Source: an uncultured Bacteroidota bacterium
GTDB taxonomy: Bacteria; Bacteroidota; Bacteroidia; Chitinophagales; Chitinophagaceae
Length of the DNA stretch: 8,824 nucleotides
Direction: 5' to 3'
Assembly (NCBI GenBank): GCA_946479615.1
Contig: CAMLGR010000177.1
Coordinates: 1-8,824, forward strand
Below, in pieces: positions 5,820-8,824 of the stretch (position 1 is its first letter; every line of letters starts with the position of its first letter). The translations under genes were made by a program, and so were the position numbers. A model generated the notes under the pieces. That model ran no database searches. It was not told where the DNA came from and saw only the letters and a program-made list of their open reading frames with translations.

Positions 5820-7324
5820 GCCTGGCTATTTATAATAAAAAAAGAGATTTTAAAAATACAAAGGAACCCAAAGGCACTACGGCATCGAAAAGCGGTTTCC
5901 GCTTCGTGGTACAACGGCATGAAGCCAGCCGCTTGCATTATGATTTCAGGCTGGAGCTTGGTGGTGTATTAAAAAGCTGGGCTGTACCAAAAGGGCCTTC
6001 GCTGAATCCTTCTCAAAAAAGACTGGCCGTGATGGTCGAGGATCACCCGGTTGATTATATTTCCTTCAAAGGAGATATACCCGAAGGAAATTATGGCGCC
6101 GGTCATGTCGATATCTGGGATAAAGGCAGTTTTGTTCCCGTCAATCCCAAACATGAACCCATCAGTGAAAAAGAAGCACTGGCCGGCATCAAAAAAGGTG
6201 AATTGAAATTTGCGATGAAGGGAAAGAAATTAAAAGGAGAATTTGTACTCATAAAATTAAAAGATGGCGATAAGAACTGGTTATTGATCAAACATAAAGA
6301 CGAGCATGCCGTCAAAACAGTTTACGATGCAGAAAATGATAATGGAGAAACGCCTTTGAAAAAATCATTAAAAACAGCTCCTGTCAAAAAAAGTAAAAAG
6401 AAACCCGCTGCACGTTCTTCTCAACCCATCCAAAAGAAAGCCGGCTCCTTTACAGTCACTTTAACCAATCAGCAAAAAACATACTGGCCTGATGAAAGTT
6501 ATACCAAGGGCGATATGCTGGATTATTACGATAGCATCGCAGATTATATTCTTCCCCATTTAAAGAACCGTCCTTTATCGTTAAAAAGAAACCCCAATGG
6601 TATCATGGATGAAGGATTTTTTCATAAAGATGCCGGCGAGAATGCACCTGAATTTGCAACCGTATTCCCTGTAGAAAGTGAAAGCAGTAATAAAACCGTG
6701 GATTACCTGGTTTGTAATAATAAAGCGACGCTGTTATATATTGCCAATCTTGGCAGTATCGAGATCAATCCCTGGAACAGCACGATCAAACAACCGGGCA
6801 AGCCTACCTGGATGGTGATCGACATCGATCCTTCTTCCAAAAATACGTTTGGCGATGTAGTAGATGTGGCGCTGGCAACCAAAGCGGTATTGGATAAGGC
6901 AACTATCAAGTCGTATTGCAAAACATCCGGCGCCTCGGGTCTGCATGTATATGTGCCGATGAAGAATAAATATGATTATGATACCGTTAAGGACTTTGCA
7001 CATATCGTCGCTTCATTGGTAAATGATCAACTGCCCGATACGACTTCGCTCGAACGTTCCTTAAAGAAAAGAGGGGCTAAAATTTATATCGATTACCTGC
7101 AGAACCGCACCGGTCAAACGCTGGCCTGTGCCTATAGTTTACGACCCGTGCCCGGTGCACAGGTGTCTACCCCGCTTGAATGGAAAGAAGTAACACATAA
7201 ACTGCATCCTTCTCAATTCACAATGGAAAACATCCTGGCAAGAGTGCAAAAAAAAGGAGATCTGTTTGAAGGTGTTCTTACCGGTTCCACCGATATCAAA
7301 AAAGCCCTAAAGATCCTATCCTGA
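5816..7324 (+). CDS. LigD-type 3'-phosphoesterase/primase-polymerase protein lacking the ligase domain
   Basis: A 502-residue end-processing enzyme for Ku-dependent repair. The N-terminal phosphoesterase domain (about 1-175) has the full active-site set of LigD phosphoesterases: H35, H41, D43, R45 in [15 protein letters not shown], then H77 and Y81 in EDHPVDY, and IPEGNYGAG. It should trim 3'-phosphate or ribonucleotide ends. A Lys/Ser/Pro-rich linker (about 182-212) leads straight into the primase-like polymerase domain (about 213-500). This has [13 protein letters not shown] (246-258), metal ligands D336 and D338 in [15 protein letters not shown] (371-379), D426 in IYIDYLQN, and [17 protein letters not shown] (440-456). 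The ATP-dependent ligase domain with its KxDG motif, usually present in LigD, is absent. No frameshift or ligase remnant is seen. It may be annotated ligD, but it cannot itself seal nicks. Confidence 0.93.
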   Translation: MSLAIYNKKRDFKNTKEPKGTTASKSGFRFVVQRHEASRLHYDFRLELGGVLKSWAVPKGPSLNPSQKRLAVMVEDHPVDYISFKGDIPEGNYGAGHVDIWDKGSFVPVNPKHEPISEKEALAGIKKGELKFAMKGKKLKGEFVLIKLKDGDKNWLLIKHKDEHAVKTVYDAENDNGETPLKKSLKTAPVKKSKKKPAARSSQPIQKKAGSFTVTLTNQQKTYWPDESYTKGDMLDYYDSIADYILPHLKNRPLSLKRNPNGIMDEGFFHKDAGENAPEFATVFPVESESSNKTVDYLVCNNKATLLYIANLGSIEINPWNSTIKQPGKPTWMVIDIDPSSKNTFGDVVDVALATKAVLDKATIKSYCKTSGASGLHVYVPMKNKYDYDTVKDFAHIVASLVNDQLPDTTSLERSLKKRGAKIYIDYLQNRTGQTLACAYSLRPVPGAQVSTPLEWKEVTHKLHPSQFTMENILARVQKKGDLFEGVLTGSTDIKKALKILS

Positions 7325-7341
7325 TACTCCCTATATGAAAT

Positions 7342-7439
7342 CTATGTGCACCTATGTGCCTATGTGGTAAATTTACGCCAGTCGGATATTACTATTACAG
7401 AATTGCGTAGTCTCACCACATAGGCACATAGATACATAG
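7342..7439. repeat. CTATGTG palindromic element (long hairpin)
   Basis: CTATGTGCCTATGTGGT (7352-7368) and ACCACATAGGCACATAG (7415-7431) are perfectly complementary over 17 bp. Inside, after a symmetric 5/5 internal loop, TACGC (7374-7378) pairs with GCGTA (7405-7409). Outside, a further CTATGT/ACATAG pair (7342-7347, 7434-7439) continues with offset spacing. The arms consist of CTATGTG units about 8-10 nt apart. It lies 17 bases past the LigD-type stop and 44 before the GNAT start, so it could limit read-through. There is no U-tract directly after the stem, so it is not a standard intrinsic terminator. Confidence 0.85.
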
Positions 7440-7470
7440 GAATATGCGCATAGGGTAACTGATTTTTTCT

Positions 7471-7478
7471 CATCTTTG
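7471..7478 (+). promoter_or_regulatory. Candidate -7 box for the GNAT-ankyrin gene
   Basis: CATCTTTG differs from the Bacteroidota -7 consensus TAnnTTTG only at the first base and ends 5 bases before the ATG at 7484. Transcription from it would start at or very near the start codon, giving a leaderless or almost leaderless mRNA. No TTG occurs at the -33 distance. It suggests the gene is transcribed separately from ku and its partner. Confidence 0.35.
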
Positions 7479-7483
7479 GAATA

Positions 7484-8740
7484 ATGAGTATTATTCATGC
7501 CCCGGCGACACCTGCCCAACTGGAGCAGGCTGCTGCAGACAATCACACAGAATTGTTTTGCGAAAATGCATATATCTCCGGTGGCGGAGTAAAATCAATA
7601 GATGGACTTACCTGGACCTGCCCCGTTAATGGCCATGATTCCGTCATCGCTTTTCCTGCACTGGATACAACGAATGCCGGTGAAAAACTGGATGAATTAA
7701 TGGCCTATTACCGGCAACATCCCTGTAAAGCAGGTTGCTGGTCATTAAATCCTTCTCATCCTGCCGACCTGGGTGTAAGATTATTAGCCCGTGGATTTCA
7801 ACCCGGCTGGAAACCTTCATGGATGGCGCTCGAACTGGATAAGACAAATACAAATTATACTTTACCTGCAGGAGTTGAGATCAGGGAAGATAATGAGACC
7901 GATACCGGCACTGTTAAAAACCTGCCCTATGCCGGTGAACAGGGCGCTATTGCACAGGCATTATTAAAAACAAAACCGGAACTGGCCAAACGTTTTATTG
8001 CACGGTTGAATGGAAAGATCGTAGGACATAGCGCCGTATTCCTGGGAAGTAATATAGCAGGCATTTATAATGTGGGTGTGCTTCCTTCTTACCGGAACCA
8101 ACATATAGGGAAAGCTGTAGTTGCCGCCGCCTGCTTGTACGCGCGGGATAAAGGTTACCAGTATGCAATATTGAATGGTACCGGCCGGCGCATGTATGAA
8201 CAAATCGGATTTAAGTGGATCAGTAACGGCTCGACCTGGTGGTTGATGAATGATCGTTACATAACTGATCCGCCATCACCGGAAAAAGTTGCATTGGCAG
8301 AAGCTGTCGGAAATGGAGATATTGCAACGCTCGATCGGCTATCCGGACAATTTACTGCTGCTGATTTAACAATACCACTTAATAATGGAATGACATTGAC
8401 ACAACTGGCAGCGCATTACCGCCAGCCGCGCGCAGCCCAATGGCTGGCCGATCATGGCGCTGCATATACGGTACTCGATGTATGGGACCTGGGATGGAAG
8501 GAACGCGCTGCGGCGATGATAAAGGAAGATCCTTCGCTGGTCAATGCTATCTACGGAGAATGGCAGGCTACTTTATTACATATCGCAGCAGAAAGAAATG
8601 ATATTGAGCTGGCAAAGCTTGCCCTATCCGCTCATCCCGATCTTACGGTCACTGATAAAACATATAACGCAACAGCTCCCGGATGGGCAGAACATCTATC
8701 CCGGAAAGAGATCGCCGACCTGATAAAAAATCACTCCTGA
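7484..8740 (+). CDS. GNAT N-acetyltransferase fused to C-terminal ankyrin-like repeats
   Basis: A 418-residue cytoplasmic protein predicted to transfer an acetyl group from acetyl-CoA to an unknown amine. Residues 1-120 look like a degenerate GNAT half, ending PADLGVRLLARGFQPGWKPSWMALEL. Residues about 130-258 form the active GNAT domain. There, NVGVLPSYRNQHIGKAVVAA (196-215) is motif A, the acetyl-CoA loop, with H207 where the R/Q-x-x-G-x-G/A consensus usually has Gly, and MYEQIGF (237-243) is motif B. From about 265 to 418 the sequence changes to ankyrin-like repeats: VALAEAVGNGDIATLDRL (269-286), GMTLTQLAAHYRQPRAAQWLADHGA (302-326) and TLLHIAAERNDIELAKLAL (363-381). These probably bind a protein partner or target. 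It appears to have its own promoter. The N-terminal enzyme fold is clear; substrate and partner are unknown. Confidence 0.88.
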   Translation: MSIIHAPATPAQLEQAAADNHTELFCENAYISGGGVKSIDGLTWTCPVNGHDSVIAFPALDTTNAGEKLDELMAYYRQHPCKAGCWSLNPSHPADLGVRLLARGFQPGWKPSWMALELDKTNTNYTLPAGVEIREDNETDTGTVKNLPYAGEQGAIAQALLKTKPELAKRFIARLNGKIVGHSAVFLGSNIAGIYNVGVLPSYRNQHIGKAVVAAACLYARDKGYQYAILNGTGRRMYEQIGFKWISNGSTWWLMNDRYITDPPSPEKVALAEAVGNGDIATLDRLSGQFTAADLTIPLNNGMTLTQLAAHYRQPRAAQWLADHGAAYTVLDVWDLGWKERAAAMIKEDPSLVNAIYGEWQATLLHIAAERNDIELAKLALSAHPDLTVTDKTYNATAPGWAEHLSRKEIADLIKNHS

Positions 8741-8741
8741 T

Positions 8742-8771
8742 CTCTGCGGCTCTCCGTGTCTCCTCTGTGGC
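8742..8771 (+). repeat. CTCTGTG-type repeat after the GNAT-ankyrin gene
   Basis: Three degenerate units, CTCTGCGG, CTCTCCGTGT and CTCTGTGG, follow each other directly, starting 1 base after the stop codon. They resemble one arm of a palindromic element like those in the other gaps. The complementary arm, if present, lies beyond the window edge. Confidence 0.55.
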
Positions 8772-8772
8772 C

Positions 8773-8812
8773 GGGGGCGGGTGATTGTTGGTGGGTGGTG
8801 TGTTTTGTTGGG
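8773..8812 (+). other. Strongly G/T-biased tail
   Basis: Over these 40 bases the plus strand is almost only G and T, with one C (8778) and one A (8784). There are G-runs at 8773-8777, 8779-8781, 8793-8795 and 8810-8812. This composition is unlike the rest of the window. A quadruplex is conceivable, but the loops of 11 and 14 bases are long. It may be the loop or flank of the adjoining repeat element. Confidence 0.4.
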
Positions 8813-8824
8813 CTATTGTCACAA

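Noticed and set aside
6361..6450. Frameshifted or deleted ligase domain inside the LigD-type gene
   Set aside because: The linker is a continuous lysine-rich coding stretch without stop codons and without any KxDG or other ligase motif in the reading frame, so there is no direct sign of a recent break.
6734..7003. Minus-strand 89-residue open frame
   Set aside because: It is antisense to the polymerase domain, whose catalytic motifs are intact on the plus strand.

Overview
The window looks like a piece of chromosome from a member of the Bacteroidota, most likely Chitinophagaceae-like. This is inferred from the protein families, the moderate GC content, the near absence of Shine-Dalgarno sequences before start codons, and upstream matches to the Bacteroidota -7 consensus TAnnTTTG. 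No rRNA, tRNA, CRISPR array, transposase or phage gene was found.

Layout. (1) A plus-strand orphan sensor histidine kinase of the 7TMR-DISM/HisKA_3 type occupies 269-2167. (2) A 587-base convergent intergenic region (2168-2754) is largely filled with ATCCGTG/CACGGAT repeats, including a tandem pair of about 184 bp; a further copy of the same repeat lies upstream of the kinase at 96-134. (3) A minus-strand probable operon reads gcdH (glutaryl-CoA dehydrogenase), aroK (shikimate kinase) and a DUF423 membrane protein, with a 33-base gap and then an 8-base overlap. (4) A divergent 181-base spacer carries another palindromic repeat. (5) A plus-strand non-homologous end-joining operon follows: ku, then a LigD-type protein overlapping it by ATGA. 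(6) A CTATGTG hairpin element separates this from (7) a GNAT acetyltransferase fused to C-terminal ankyrin-like repeats. (8) The window ends in a CTCTGTG-type repeat and a very G/T-rich tail.

The Ku and LigD-type proteins should act together in double-strand break repair: Ku binds the DNA end, and the partner cleans 3' ends and adds nucleotides. The partner is unusual. It has an intact 3'-phosphoesterase domain and an intact primase-like polymerase domain, but the ATP-dependent ligase domain that normally accompanies them is absent, so sealing must be done by another protein.

The second theme is the non-coding DNA. Four intergenic regions hold elements with different sequences but a similar build: short units of about 7-10 nt repeated head to tail. 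In three of the four regions these sit in inverted arms able to form hairpins. Three of the families share a C/A-T-N-Y-G-T-G core. They look like small dispersed palindromic elements rather than ordinary spacers.
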